Shown: positions 51,526 to 60,289 of the stretch, piece after piece
Layout of the letters: each line of letters begins with the position of its first letter
Numbering within the stretch: position 1 is the first letter of the stretch
NCBI GenBank assembly: GCA_016792625.1
Contig: JAEUKK010000126.1
Location: 124,001-188,000 of the forward strand
Direction: 5' to 3'
Length of the DNA: 64,000 nt
DNA from: Deltaproteobacteria bacterium
GTDB taxonomy: Bacteria; Myxococcota_A; UBA796; UBA2385
Notes under the pieces: generated by a model
Seen by the model: only the letters and a program-made list of their open reading frames with translations
What the model was told of the DNA's origin: nothing
Databases searched by the model: none
Made by a program: the position numbers and the translations under genes

Positions 51526-53025
51526 ATGTCCGACCAGCCCATCCACGTTTTGGTGATTGACGACGACCGCGACCTGCTGCGCGGGCTTGAGCGCAACCTC
51601 ACAAAGATGGGCTTTAAGGTCAGCACCGCCGCGTCGGGGGTAGATGCCGTGCAGGCCTGCCGCGAGCTAAAACCCGACGCCGCCATCGTCGACTACAACC
51701 TGCCTGACGTGATGGGCGACGAGCTGATCCTCCAGCTACGCAACATCCAACCCACGCTCATTTGTGTGGGGTTCACCGGGCAGGGCGACGCCAAGGTCGC
51801 GCTCCAAATGTTGTCCAATGGAGCGGTCGACTACGTCGATAAAGGCCAAGCCGCGCTAGAAAAGGTGGGCCGCGTGCTGCACCGCGAAGTGCAGCGCCTC
51901 CGAAATGACGCGAAGTGGGCCGATTACCTCCGCAAGCTCATCCTCAACACCCGCCCACGCGGCGAGATCGTGGGCGCGTCGCCGCCGATGGTGCATCTCC
52001 GCGAGCAAATCCAACGCGCAGGCCGGTACAAAGACCACAACGTCGTCATCTACGGCCCGAGCGGAACCGGAAAGGAGCGCGTCGCGACCGCCATTCATGA
52101 CGCAGCGGTCGAGCAGCAGGGCCTCAAGGGCCCGCTGATCTCGTTGAACATGGCTACTCTCCCCGAAAACCTCGCAGAGGACTTCATTTTCGGTCACGAG
52201 AAAGGCGCCTTCACCGGCGCCGAGCGGATGCAGCCGAGCATCTTTGAGCAAGCCGAGAACGGCACGCTCTTCTTCGACGAGATTGGAGAGATGCCGCTCC
52301 AGCAGCAAGCCAAGCTGCTCCGCGCGCTGTCGACCAAGACCTTTCGCCGGGTGGGCGGCTCGAAGGACATCCCGTTCAATTGCCGGATCATCTCGGCGAC
52401 CAACCGAGACCTGCCGGCCGAGGTTGTCAAGAAGACCTTCCGGGAGGACCTGCTCTACCGGCTCGCCAGCATCGAGATCACCGTCCCCTCGCTCGCTGAT
52501 CGGCGGGAGGACGTCAAGCAGCTGACTTGGCACTTCATCGCCCGCGAAAACGAACGCAACAACCTCAAGGTGCGCGCGATTGACGACGACGTGTGGGCGA
52601 TGCTTGAGGGCTATGATTGGCAGAAGAACAACGTGCGCGAGCTGGAGCGGGTCATCGAGCGAATCATGGTTTGGGTGGATGACTCCGACCGGATCACGAT
52701 GGACATCGTCAGCCGCTCCCGCGCGCTGCCCGAGGAGGTGCTCCGCGCTGTTGGCGCGCAGCCCGACGCCGAGGCGAGCGTCCGTCAGGTGATCACCGGC
52801 GGGGTCGGCCTCGACGAGCTCTTCGCGATGCACTGGGTCGACGCCCGAGAACATGTATTGGAGCACTTCGGCCAAGCCTATGCTATGCACCACCTCGTGA
52901 AAGCCAGCTACAACCTCACCGTCGCCGCTGAAGCTGCGGGGATGCAGCGGCCCAACTTTAGTCGGTTTGTCAAAGAGCGCGGCATCGATGTCGAGAAGCT
53001 CAAGGAACAGAAGCTGCGAGGCTGA
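51526..53025 (+). CDS. Sigma-54-dependent response regulator (NtrC family)
   Basis: A 499-residue protein; ATG at 51526 behind a perfect GGGGGAGG. The receiver (about 5-125) has Asp56 in AIVDYNLPDVMG and Lys in YVDKGQ. The AAA+ domain has Walker A GPSGTGKE, GAFTGA (intact, so sigma-54 contact is expected) and Walker B LFFDEIGEM. The C-terminal helix-turn-helix (VAAEAAGMQRPNFSRFVKERG) is more divergent than Fis but recognisable. It uses more non-G+C third positions than its neighbours. The glycosyltransferase gene follows within 5 bp. Confidence 0.92.
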   Translation: MSDQPIHVLVIDDDRDLLRGLERNLTKMGFKVSTAASGVDAVQACRELKPDAAIVDYNLPDVMGDELILQLRNIQPTLICVGFTGQGDAKVALQMLSNGAVDYVDKGQAALEKVGRVLHREVQRLRNDAKWADYLRKLILNTRPRGEIVGASPPMVHLREQIQRAGRYKDHNVVIYGPSGTGKERVATAIHDAAVEQQGLKGPLISLNMATLPENLAEDFIFGHEKGAFTGAERMQPSIFEQAENGTLFFDEIGEMPLQQQAKLLRALSTKTFRRVGGSKDIPFNCRIISATNRDLPAEVVKKTFREDLLYRLASIEITVPSLADRREDVKQLTWHFIARENERNNLKVRAIDDDVWAMLEGYDWQKNNVRELERVIERIMVWVDDSDRITMDIVSRSRALPEEVLRAVGAQPDAEASVRQVITGGVGLDELFAMHWVDAREHVLEHFGQAYAMHHLVKASYNLTVAAEAAGMQRPNFSRFVKERGIDVEKLKEQKLRG

Positions 53026-53029
53026 GCCG

Positions 53030-53833
53030 GTGTCCTCCCCCTGGTTGGTGGTCCGCGGCGGCGCCCTCGGCGACTATATTTTGACCATCCCGGTGATCGA
53101 GTCCCTGGTGGCCGCGTTTGGCCCGGTCGAGCTCTACGCCAACCCGCGGTACGCGCGGCTGCGGCCCGACTTGGCGCGCCGCGTGGTCGACCTGCACGGC
53201 CTCGAAGCAGCCTGGTTGCACCGACCTGGCCCCCTTCCGGCCCCGTTCACCCATGCCCTCGTGTTCACCCCGGGTGTCGCAGCGCGTTTGCGGGCGCAAG
53301 GGGTCGAGGTGCTCGAGGGTCCCCCGCGCCCACCGGCCGGCGTGCACGCGACCGACGCGATGGCCGCTGCGCTGGCCCCGCTGGGCTTGGAGGTGCGCGG
53401 CCCGCCTCGCCTCCCCCACCCACGCGACCCCGCCCGACCGTCGCTGATCGCGCTCGCACCGGGGGCCTCCGCGCCGGCCAAGGTATGGCCGGGCTTCGCG
53501 GCCCTGGCCGTCGCGCTCCGCGCGGCTGCGCTGCCCATCGACGTCATCGCCGGGCTCGACGAGCCCCTCCCCGCAGGCATGCCGGGCCCGGCCGGGCCGC
53601 CCGCGGACCTGCCTGGCCTCATTCAGCGGGCCGCCCAAAGCAGCGTCTGGGTGGGCAATGACACAGGCACCACCCACCTCGCTGCGGCCGCCGGCGCGCA
53701 GGTCCTCAGCTTCTTCGGTCCCACCGATCCAGCATGCTGGGCGCCGAAGGTTGCGCGGATCCTCCCGATGGACACGCCCGTCGAGCAGGTGCTCGAGCTG
53801 GTGCGGGCGCTGCACAGGCGCGGCGGGGCCTGA
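53030..53833 (+). CDS. Glycosyltransferase family 9 (heptosyltransferase-like)
   Basis: A 267-residue GT-B enzyme, shorter than typical WaaF (about 340). Family markers: LVVRGGALGDYILTIPVIESL at the N-terminus, LIALAPGASAPAKVWP, and VWVGNDTGTTHLAAAAG with SFFGPTDP near the C-terminus. It would transfer heptose or another sugar from an ADP donor to LPS core or another envelope glycan. GTG at 53030, overlapping the Shine-Dalgarno zone at the end of the previous gene. Probably co-transcribed with the sigma-54 regulator. Confidence 0.85.
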   Translation: MSSPWLVVRGGALGDYILTIPVIESLVAAFGPVELYANPRYARLRPDLARRVVDLHGLEAAWLHRPGPLPAPFTHALVFTPGVAARLRAQGVEVLEGPPRPPAGVHATDAMAAALAPLGLEVRGPPRLPHPRDPARPSLIALAPGASAPAKVWPGFAALAVALRAAALPIDVIAGLDEPLPAGMPGPAGPPADLPGLIQRAAQSSVWVGNDTGTTHLAAAAGAQVLSFFGPTDPACWAPKVARILPMDTPVEQVLELVRALHRRGGA

Positions 53834-54043
53834 GGGGCCGGCCCGACAGGTGGGACAGCACACGCCGATTTTGCAGGCGGTCGGAACTACCCAGCCACCG
53901 CTCCCCGTGGAACATCCGCAGACTATCGGCGATTTTCCGGCGGAGTGCGCGAACCAGACCGGGCCGCACCCTGACCCACGGAGCTCCGCCGGGGCTGTGG
54001 AGCGGATAGGTGACGGGACCACCCACGAGCCTTGGAGCCCGAG

Positions 54044-55117
54044 ATGAGCATTTTTGCGGAGATGGCCGAGCTGGGGCATGAGCAAGTCGTTTTCTGCCGC
54101 GACGATGAAGCCGGCCTGCGGGCCATCATTGGCGTGCACAGCACCGCGCTCGGCCCCGCGCTGGGGGGCTGCCGGCTCTACAACTACGCCAACGAAGCGA
54201 ACGCGATCCGCGACGTGCTTCGCCTCTCTCGCGGCATGACCTACAAGGCCGCGGTGGCCGGTCTCGACCTCGGCGGCGGCAAGGCGGTCATCATCGGCGA
54301 CCCCGCCTCGGTCAAGTCTGAGCACTTGTTCCGCGCCTTCGGTCGCTTTGTCGAGTCCCTCAACGGCCGGTACATCACCGCCGAGGACATGAACACCACC
54401 GTCGAAGACATGAACTGGATCCGGCGCGAGACCCGGCACGTCACCGGCGCCTCGACCTTCAGCGGCGGCTCGGGTGACCCCTCGCCGGTCACCGCCTATG
54501 GCGTGTTCCAGGGCATCCGCGCCTGCCTCGAGGTGGTCTACGGCTCCCCCGACGTGGTCGGGAAGACCGTGGCCATCCAAGGCGCGGGCTCGGTGGGCTA
54601 CTACTTGGCGAAATTCCTCCATGAGTCCGGGGCGAAGCTGATCTACAGCGACATCTCGGACCGCCGGCTCGAGAAGGTGCGCAGCGCCTTCGGCGGCACC
54701 GTGGTCGACGGCGACGCTTACTATGGCGTCGAGTGCGACGTCTTGGCCCCCTGCGCGATTGGCGGCGTCATTAACGCGGCCACCATCCCGCAGATCCGCG
54801 CCCCCATCATCGCCGGCGCCGCCAACAACCAGCTCGATGACGAGCGCCGCGACAGCGCCCTGCTCGAGAAGAAGGGCATCGTCTACGCCCCCGACTACGT
54901 GATCAACGCCGGCGGGCTCATCAACGTCGCTGCAGAGCTCAAGGGTCTACCCGCCGAGAAGGCGATGGCCGACGCCGCGGGCATCTTCGACACGGTCAAG
55001 CGCATCGTGAACCTGTCGCGCCAGCGGGGCATCTCGTCGACCGCCGCGGGCAACGCCGTGGCCGAGGAGCGCATCAACAACGTGTCGCGCCTCAAGCGCC
55101 TCCACCTGCCCGGCTAG
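54044..55117 (+). CDS. ldh: Leucine dehydrogenase (Glu/Leu/Phe/Val dehydrogenase family)
   Basis: A 357-residue NAD-dependent amino-acid dehydrogenase. Catalytic Lys residues lie in LSRGMTYKAAVAGLDLGGGK; TAEDMNTTVEDMNWI and SPVTAYGVFQGI are leucine-dehydrogenase-like. The NAD loop is IQGAGSVGYYLAKFL, and AGAANNQL and YAPDYVINAGGLINV match the Bacillus enzyme closely. It deaminates branched-chain amino acids to 2-oxo acids. The ATG at 54044 has GGAG eight bases before. Two hairpins follow. Confidence 0.93.
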   Translation: MSIFAEMAELGHEQVVFCRDDEAGLRAIIGVHSTALGPALGGCRLYNYANEANAIRDVLRLSRGMTYKAAVAGLDLGGGKAVIIGDPASVKSEHLFRAFGRFVESLNGRYITAEDMNTTVEDMNWIRRETRHVTGASTFSGGSGDPSPVTAYGVFQGIRACLEVVYGSPDVVGKTVAIQGAGSVGYYLAKFLHESGAKLIYSDISDRRLEKVRSAFGGTVVDGDAYYGVECDVLAPCAIGGVINAATIPQIRAPIIAGAANNQLDDERRDSALLEKKGIVYAPDYVINAGGLINVAAELKGLPAEKAMADAAGIFDTVKRIVNLSRQRGISSTAAGNAVAEERINNVSRLKRLHLPG

Positions 55118-55121
55118 GGCG

Positions 55122-55148
55122 CCTGCAGCCGGTGCCGGTGGCTGCAGG
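55122..55148 (+). terminator. 9-bp hairpin just after the leucine dehydrogenase stop
   Basis: CCTGCAGCC (55122-55130), loop GGTGCCGGT, GGCTGCAGG (55140-55148). Perfect stem, no T-run. Confidence 0.5.
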
Positions 55149-55211
55149 GGCGTTGCTGCTCCCCAAGGCCACGATAGCACTTCGCAGCGAAACTGCTTTA
55201 GGCGGAGTATT

Positions 55212-55239
55212 CGGGTGAAGACGGCCCTGTCTTCACCCG
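55212..55239. terminator. Perfect 11-bp hairpin between convergent genes
   Basis: CGGGTGAAGAC (55212-55222), loop GGCCCT, GTCTTCACCCG (55229-55239). It is followed by AAACAGATCAGTTGACACC and CGATAAACGCTCTTGTCG, both close to sequences at 60168-60240. Probable bidirectional terminator. Confidence 0.6.
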
Positions 55240-55290
55240 GTATGCGCCGCAAACAGATCAGTTGACACCGATAAACGCTCTTGTCGAGGC

Positions 55291-56073
55291 TTACCGGTCC
55301 CCAGCCGACGAAGTTGTGGGCGCCACCCCGGTGCGGAGCGACGGGCCGCTCGCCCCGGCCCCTGCGGCGCGGATGAGCCCAGAGTCAGCCGCCCAGCGCA
55401 GGATCTCGCCCTGCTCACGGGCGGCGACCAGGGCCGCGGGCAGGGCTCGCTGCAGGTCGGCGCCGCGGGCCCGGGCCTCGACCAACCCAGCCGCCTCGAC
55501 CTCAGCGAAGCGCCGCCAGCCATACAGCTCTGCCGCGGCGAGCAGCACCCGGTGCTGCCCGACCGGCGTGGCGGCGCGCGTCCGCAACACGGCCAGCATG
55601 TGATCCCGGTCGGGCAACCAGGGGCGAAAGAGGGTCGCGCGAAGGCGAATCGACGCACCACGGGGCTGGGCCGGTTCGGCGCGGACCTCGACCCGGTCAA
55701 TGAGGATGGCGTGCCGTTGGTGCTGAAAGGCCGCCAAGAGGGGCGGGAGATCGAGGGGGTCACCCCGGAGGGTCCACCGCAGGACCACCCGCTCCACCCC
55801 CCCGTCCACGCCCGCGGGCACGAAGTGCGCGGGCTCGGACAAGAGCCCCAGCTCGGTCGCCACGAGGTTGAGGTAGGCCCGCAGCGCGAGCTCCGCCTCT
55901 GGGGTCAGCGCAGCCGGCGAGCGCGCCCGCGCGGCGGCGCGCTGGGCGGCCTCAAGCAACGCAGGGTCGGCACGATCCACATGAACCGGCGCGGTCCATG
56001 CGCCGAGGAGGGCCGCCGCTCCCACCCCGAGCAGGAGGCCGCAACCGAGAGCCACCGCCGCCGCCGCGCCCAT
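55291..56073 (-). CDS. Membrane-anchored protein of unknown function
   Basis: A 260-residue protein; ATG at 56073 behind GGAGGGCGG. One N-terminal transmembrane helix (ALGCGLLLGVGAAALLGAW) leaves the rest in the periplasm. It holds an Ala-rich helical region, then a strand-helix unit (RVVLRWTLRGDPLDLPPLLA, HAILIDRVEVRAEP) that resembles a PilO-like or ferredoxin-like fold in a secretion or pilus inner-membrane protein; this is weak. Convergent with leucine dehydrogenase, divergent from the Usp gene. Confidence 0.6.
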   Translation of the reverse strand: MGAAAAVALGCGLLLGVGAAALLGAWTAPVHVDRADPALLEAAQRAAARARSPAALTPEAELALRAYLNLVATELGLLSEPAHFVPAGVDGGVERVVLRWTLRGDPLDLPPLLAAFQHQRHAILIDRVEVRAEPAQPRGASIRLRATLFRPWLPDRDHMLAVLRTRAATPVGQHRVLLAAAELYGWRRFAEVEAAGLVEARARGADLQRALPAALVAAREQGEILRWAADSGLIRAAGAGASGPSLRTGVAPTTSSAGDR

Positions 56074-56109
56074 CCGCCCTCCGCCATGCGCGCCGCCGCC
56101 GCGCCCCCT

Positions 56110-56118
56110 CGCTATATG
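56110..56118 (+). promoter_or_regulatory. Candidate -10 box (TCGCTATATG region) for the Usp gene
   Basis: TATATG at 56113-56118 lies 39 bp before the GTG of the Usp gene in an otherwise very G+C-rich stretch. Confidence 0.35.
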
Positions 56119-56156
56119 ACCCGCGCCGGTCGTGCGCGCCCGCCGCGGGAGGAGTC

Positions 56157-56984
56157 GTGGACTACATCGTCCTGGTGCCGATTGACGAAGCCTCCCTTGG
56201 CGGCGCTGCGCTCCGCCAAGCGGTCGAGCTGGCCGCCGGGCGCCCGGCGGTCGCGGTGGTGGGCCTGCACGTCGTCAACGTCATCCCCGCGCAAGAGGGC
56301 AGCGCGCTCCAAGCGCTGCTCGCGCAGGAGCCCAGCCCCGTGCCTGCCGAGGTCGCGGCTTGGTGTCGCGCCCAAGGTGAGGCCTTGCTGGCGCGCTTCA
56401 GCGAGCTGTGCGCCGCGGCGGGGGTTCGGCACCAGGCGCGGCTCGAGGTCGGCGCCTGGGCCGATCGCCTGCTGCACCACGGCCAGAGCGCAGACCTCGT
56501 GGTGCTCAACCGCGCGCCGAGCGCCGACGAGCCCGCCCCCGGAGAGGGCGTCGACTACGTCGATGACGTCATCGCCGGCCTGCGTGGCGCGGTGGCCGTG
56601 CTCCCGCCCGGCGCCGAGCCCGCCCGGCGCTTGCTGCTCGGCTGGTCCGAGTCCGGGGCCTCGCAGCGGGCCCTGCGCGCGGCCTCGCGCCTCGCCCGCG
56701 CCACCGGGCTGCCCCTCGAGGTGCTGGCTGTTCACGAGCCAGAGCAGGCGGCGCCAGAGCGCGAAGAGGTGCTCCAGCACGCCGCCCTCCTCAACCTGCC
56801 CATTCAGGTGCAGGCCGCGCCCGGCGTGCCCTGGGAGGCCCTGACCGCAGAGGCCGCGGCGGGCGGGGCCACCCTCATCGTCGTGGGGGCCAGCGACAAG
56901 TCGCGCTGGGGTCGCCGGCTCTGGGGCAGCACCACCGACAGCCTGCTCGATCAGACCGACATGAGCGTGCTCGTGGTCGGCTGA
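56157..56984 (+). CDS. Tandem universal stress protein (two Usp domains)
   Basis: A 275-residue protein; GTG at 56157 behind GGGAGGAG. Two Usp alpha/beta domains lie in tandem (about 1-140 and 160-275). The second keeps a recognisable nucleotide-binding end (LIVVGASDKSRWGRRLWGST, then MSVLVVG). The first lacks the G-x2-G-x9-G pattern (VVLNRAPSADEPAPGEG), so probably only one half binds ATP. Cytoplasmic; role in stress survival is family knowledge. Confidence 0.85.
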   Translation: MDYIVLVPIDEASLGGAALRQAVELAAGRPAVAVVGLHVVNVIPAQEGSALQALLAQEPSPVPAEVAAWCRAQGEALLARFSELCAAAGVRHQARLEVGAWADRLLHHGQSADLVVLNRAPSADEPAPGEGVDYVDDVIAGLRGAVAVLPPGAEPARRLLLGWSESGASQRALRAASRLARATGLPLEVLAVHEPEQAAPEREEVLQHAALLNLPIQVQAAPGVPWEALTAEAAAGGATLIVVGASDKSRWGRRLWGSTTDSLLDQTDMSVLVVG

Positions 56985-57044
56985 ACCACGGCCATTCACC
57001 TGCGCCGAAGGCGTGCAACACTTGAAATTCCCGTCCCACACACG

Positions 57045-57073
57045 TTGAAAGAACCGACCCGGGCTGGTAGATT
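57045..57073 (+). promoter_or_regulatory. Sigma-70-type promoter of scpA-scpB
   Basis: -35 TTGAAA (57045-57050) and -10 TAGATT (57068-57073) are 17 bp apart, the best canonical pair in the window. It lies about 200 bp before scpA, within a 285-bp spacer that otherwise holds only G+C-rich leader. Confidence 0.6.
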
Positions 57074-57269
57074 CGCAGCGCCGGCGGGGAACGTTCCCCA
57101 AATCCCCGCTGAGCAAGGCGACGCGCACCGCTCCCCGCGCGCTCGCCCTCCCGGGCCCTCCGCCCCCGCTGCTCCCCTCCGCGCGGCCCTGTCCCCCAGG
57201 GCCCAGGCCATCCCCCCGCACCGTGGCGCCTGGCTTTGGCTGGGCGCTCCCTCCACTGCGAGCAGGCCC

Positions 57270-58043
57270 TTGAACGCCCAAGATACCCGCCATCCCGCCG
57301 TGCACACGGACGTCTTCGACGGTCCGCTCGAGCTCCTGCTCTTCCTCGTCCGGCGGGACGGAATTGACCTGCGCGAGGTCTCCATCGCGCCGATCACCGA
57401 CGCCTACTTGGCCCACCTCGAGCTGATGGATCAGCTCGACCTCGACGTGGCGGCCGAGTTTGTGGTGATGGCTGCGACGTTGTGCTGGCTCAAGTCACGC
57501 GAGCTGTTGCCCCGCGGCATCGCGGTGAGCGATGACGAGGAAGATCCGGCCGAAGTGCGCGCCGAGCTGACGCGGCGCCTGCTTGAGTACCAGCGCTACC
57601 GCGACGCCGCCGACGCCCTGGCCTCTGGCGCCCTGCTCGACCGCGACGTCTTCGCGCGCGCGCAAGACCCGGGCATCACCTACGACCGGCCGGTCTACGC
57701 CGACATCGACGGCATGGGCCTGCTGCTGCGCTACTACCGCCTGCTGCGCAAAAGGGCTGGTCCCCAGCCGGTCCACGCGATCCAGTCCGAGAAGTACGAC
57801 CTCGCCGAGACCGCCCAGCGGCTGCTCGACCGCCTCGGGGGCGCGCGCCGCGACCTCAACGAGCTGCTCGGCACCTTCGGGCCGCGCGGCGAGCGGGTGA
57901 TGGCCTTCCTCGCCGCGCTCGAGCTTGCCCGCCTCGGCATGCTCGACATTGAGCAGGGCGGCCACCTCGAGCCCATCCTGGTCGAAGCCCGCGGCCGCTT
58001 GGTCGCGGCAGACCTGGCCTTGCTCGCCGGCATCCGCGCATGA
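57270..58043 (+). CDS. scpA: Segregation and condensation protein A
   Basis: A 257-residue kleisin that bridges SMC heads. The N-terminus VFDGPLELLLFLVRRDGIDL is the ScpA signature, followed by ITDAYLAHLELM and AAEFVVMAATLCWLKSRELLP. The C-terminal winged helix ends in MAFLAALELARLGML. The TTG at 57270 is used (AGG upstream); a GTG at 57300 is possible. It overlaps scpB by four bases. Confidence 0.93.
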   Translation: MNAQDTRHPAVHTDVFDGPLELLLFLVRRDGIDLREVSIAPITDAYLAHLELMDQLDLDVAAEFVVMAATLCWLKSRELLPRGIAVSDDEEDPAEVRAELTRRLLEYQRYRDAADALASGALLDRDVFARAQDPGITYDRPVYADIDGMGLLLRYYRLLRKRAGPQPVHAIQSEKYDLAETAQRLLDRLGGARRDLNELLGTFGPRGERVMAFLAALELARLGMLDIEQGGHLEPILVEARGRLVAADLALLAGIRA

Positions 58044-59041
58044 GCGGGCGCGACGGCGAGGGGCCGGGCGACGGCGAGGGGGGCGAGACCGATGGCGGCG
58101 CCGAGGTGGTGCAGCTGACCGACCGCCGACCGGTCGACCCGCTCCCTCCACCCATCCCGCTGTTCCCGACGCGGTCCGACCGGGAGGGAGAGGAGGACAA
58201 CCTCGTCATGCTGCCCGGCCTCCGGGCCGACGATGAGGAGGAAGTGAAGGCCGTCGTGCAGGAGGATGGCACGCTCGCCCCTCCGCCCGAGCACCTGGTC
58301 CCCGCGGCGGTCGAGGCCCTGCTCCTCGCCGCTGAGGCACCGGTGACGGTCGACCAGCTCGACCGTTGGTTGGGCAACCCAGGGCCGGCCAAAGTTCGCG
58401 CGGCCCTGCACGCTTGGGCCCGACGCCAAAACGCTGAGCACGGCGGCATTCGGCTGGTCCAAGTCGCCAAGGGTTGGCAGCTTCGCACCGACGTGCGCTT
58501 CGCCCCCTGGGTGGCGGCCATGCGCGGCGGTCGGCCCCTGCGCCTGTCGCGCGCCGCCCTCGACACCCTCTCGATCCTGGCCTACCGCCAACCGGCCACC
58601 CGCGGCGAGATTGAAGAGCTGCGCGGCGTCGAGAGCGGCGGCGTGCTGCGAATGTTGTGCGAGCGTGGCCTCGCCATGGTGGTCGGCCGCAAAGAGGTGC
58701 CGGGGCGGCCGCTGCTCTACGGCACGACCCGCGGCTTCTTGTCGCTGTTCAACCTCCGCGATCTCTCCGACCTGCCCACGCTGCGCGACCTGCGTGAGCT
58801 CTACGGCGACCGCCTGCCCGACGAAGCCGAGCTTGGCCCAGACCCGCTCGAGAACGAAGACGCCTCGGGCGCAGACGAGGAGGAGGAGGCCGCGACTGAC
58901 GCGCCCGCCTCGGTCGAGCTGCCGGCCGACGAGGGCGCGCCGGACGACGACGGTGACGAACCCGAGCCGCCGTCCGAGCCCCAGGGCGGCCGCGGGCGCA
59001 AGCACCTCGGCCTCGTTCGAAAGGCGCCGCCGGGACGCTGA
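58040..59041 (+). CDS. scpB: Segregation and condensation protein B
   Basis: A 333-residue ScpB, longer than usual (about 200) because of an acidic N-terminal extension (about 1-90) and an acidic Pro/Glu-rich tail (about 260-333). The core tandem winged helices are clear: VEALLLAAEAPVTVDQL, LDTLSILAYRQPATRGEIEE, LRGVESGGVLRMLCERGLA and YGTTRGFLSLFNLRDLSDLP. It works with ScpA and SMC in chromosome organisation. ATGA overlap with scpA. Confidence 0.92.
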   Translation: MSGRDGEGPGDGEGGETDGGAEVVQLTDRRPVDPLPPPIPLFPTRSDREGEEDNLVMLPGLRADDEEEVKAVVQEDGTLAPPPEHLVPAAVEALLLAAEAPVTVDQLDRWLGNPGPAKVRAALHAWARRQNAEHGGIRLVQVAKGWQLRTDVRFAPWVAAMRGGRPLRLSRAALDTLSILAYRQPATRGEIEELRGVESGGVLRMLCERGLAMVVGRKEVPGRPLLYGTTRGFLSLFNLRDLSDLPTLRDLRELYGDRLPDEAELGPDPLENEDASGADEEEEAATDAPASVELPADEGAPDDDGDEPEPPSEPQGGRGRKHLGLVRKAPPGR

Positions 59042-59215
59042 GCCAGCCTGACCAGCGGCCGTGCTCCGCGCCAGGGCGCAGCCGCCCTCTCCTCGCTGGG
59101 CGCCCCACAGCCGTCACGCGCGCGCCCTGCGCTGGCGTGGCGCGGCCCGATAGGCGCCCCCTCCCCCAACGGGGACCAAAAAGCTCGCCCGGGAGGGCCA
59201 GCGAAGGAGCCCACC

Positions 59216-60112
59216 GTGGCCAACTCAACGAACACCCGCATTCGCCTCGCCAAAGCCATCGCCAAGACCGGGCGCGCCAGCCGCCGAGAGGCCGAGCGCC
59301 TCATCGAAGACGGCCTGGTCACGGTCAACGGCGTGCTCATCCAGACCCCGGCCTGCTTGGTTGACCCGTCCGCCGACCGCATCCAAGTGGAGGGTGAGGC
59401 GCTCCCCCCGCAGCCCCGCACCTCCTGGTTCGTGCTCTACAAGCCCCGTGGCTACCTCACGACCATGGACGACCCCCAAGGTCGAAAGACCGTGATGGAG
59501 CTCGTGGCCAACATGCCCGAGCTGGGCCTGCGCCCGGTCGGCCGGCTCGACTTCGACACCGAAGGTGTGCTGCTGTTCACCAATGACGGCGAGATGGCCA
59601 ACGCGCTGACCCACCCCAGCAAGGGTGTGCCCAAACGATACCTCGCCAAGGTGTGGAAGCGCCCTGACGAAAAGAAGCTGAACCGCCTCGCCAACGGCAT
59701 CAACCTGGATGATGGCCGCACCCAGCCCTGCAAGGTGCGGGTGGTCAAAGAGACCGACGAAGGCGGGAACTGCTGGGTCGAGGTCACGGTCACCGAGGGC
59801 CGGAACCGCCTGATCCGCCGGATGTTCGAGAACATTGGCCACCCGGTCAGCAAGCTGCGCCGCGAGAGCTTCGGCACCGTGAGCCTGCGCGGGCTTGAGC
59901 GCGGCGAGCTGCGCACGCTCACCGCGGAAGAGGTCGACCGCCTCGAAGACCTCGCCGAGGGCCGCAAGCCCGAGTCGGCCGGCCACGGGAGCAAGTACAA
60001 GCCGGGCTTCGCGCTGCCCAAGCCCAAGCCCAACAAGCCGCTGTCGAAGAAGCGGGCCGCGAACGCCAAACGTCGCGCCGCGGTGCCCAAGCCGAGCGGC
60101 GGCCAGGGCTGA
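59216..60112 (+). CDS. rluB: 23S rRNA pseudouridine synthase, RluB/RsuA family
   Basis: A 298-residue enzyme. An S4 RNA-binding domain (about 8-60; SRREAERLIEDGLVTVNG) is followed by the synthase domain with catalytic Asp in RPVGRLDFDTEGVLLFTNDG and the RNRLIRRMFENIGHPVSKL motif. The last 60 residues are a Lys/Pro-rich basic tail, probably RNA-binding. GTG at 59216 behind AAGGAG. Synteny scpA-scpB-rluB is common in bacteria. Confidence 0.93.
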   Translation: MANSTNTRIRLAKAIAKTGRASRREAERLIEDGLVTVNGVLIQTPACLVDPSADRIQVEGEALPPQPRTSWFVLYKPRGYLTTMDDPQGRKTVMELVANMPELGLRPVGRLDFDTEGVLLFTNDGEMANALTHPSKGVPKRYLAKVWKRPDEKKLNRLANGINLDDGRTQPCKVRVVKETDEGGNCWVEVTVTEGRNRLIRRMFENIGHPVSKLRRESFGTVSLRGLERGELRTLTAEEVDRLEDLAEGRKPESAGHGSKYKPGFALPKPKPNKPLSKKRAANAKRRAAVPKPSGGQG

Positions 60113-60289
60113 GCCCGGCGCGCCCTCCGGGTTCAGGCAAAAGTGACGGGGCTCGCTCTTCCGATACCAACGCTTTTGTCGTACATTGACGTGGCGCCCT
60201 CCGGCGGGCCCGGCACTCAAAACAGATCCGTCGTTGGCACCCTACAGGCTTCAACACCTTTGTTGGCAGCCTATCCGACCCCTGCAGCC
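60113..60289. repeat. Intergenic repeat-like sequence between rluB and the calpain-like gene
   Basis: A 177-bp gap between convergent genes. It contains CCAACGCTTTTGTCG (60168-60182), CAAAACAGATC and CGTTGGCACC (60233-60242), plus a small CAACA/TGTTG hairpin near 60252. The first and third are close to the arms of the inverted repeat at 9706-9773, and AAACAGATC is shared with 55251-55259. Confidence 0.4.

Noticed and set aside
60231..60247. Possible sigma-54 site TTGGCACCCTACAGGC
   Set aside because: GG and GC are correctly spaced but the -12 is AGGC, not TTGC, and no plus-strand gene follows.
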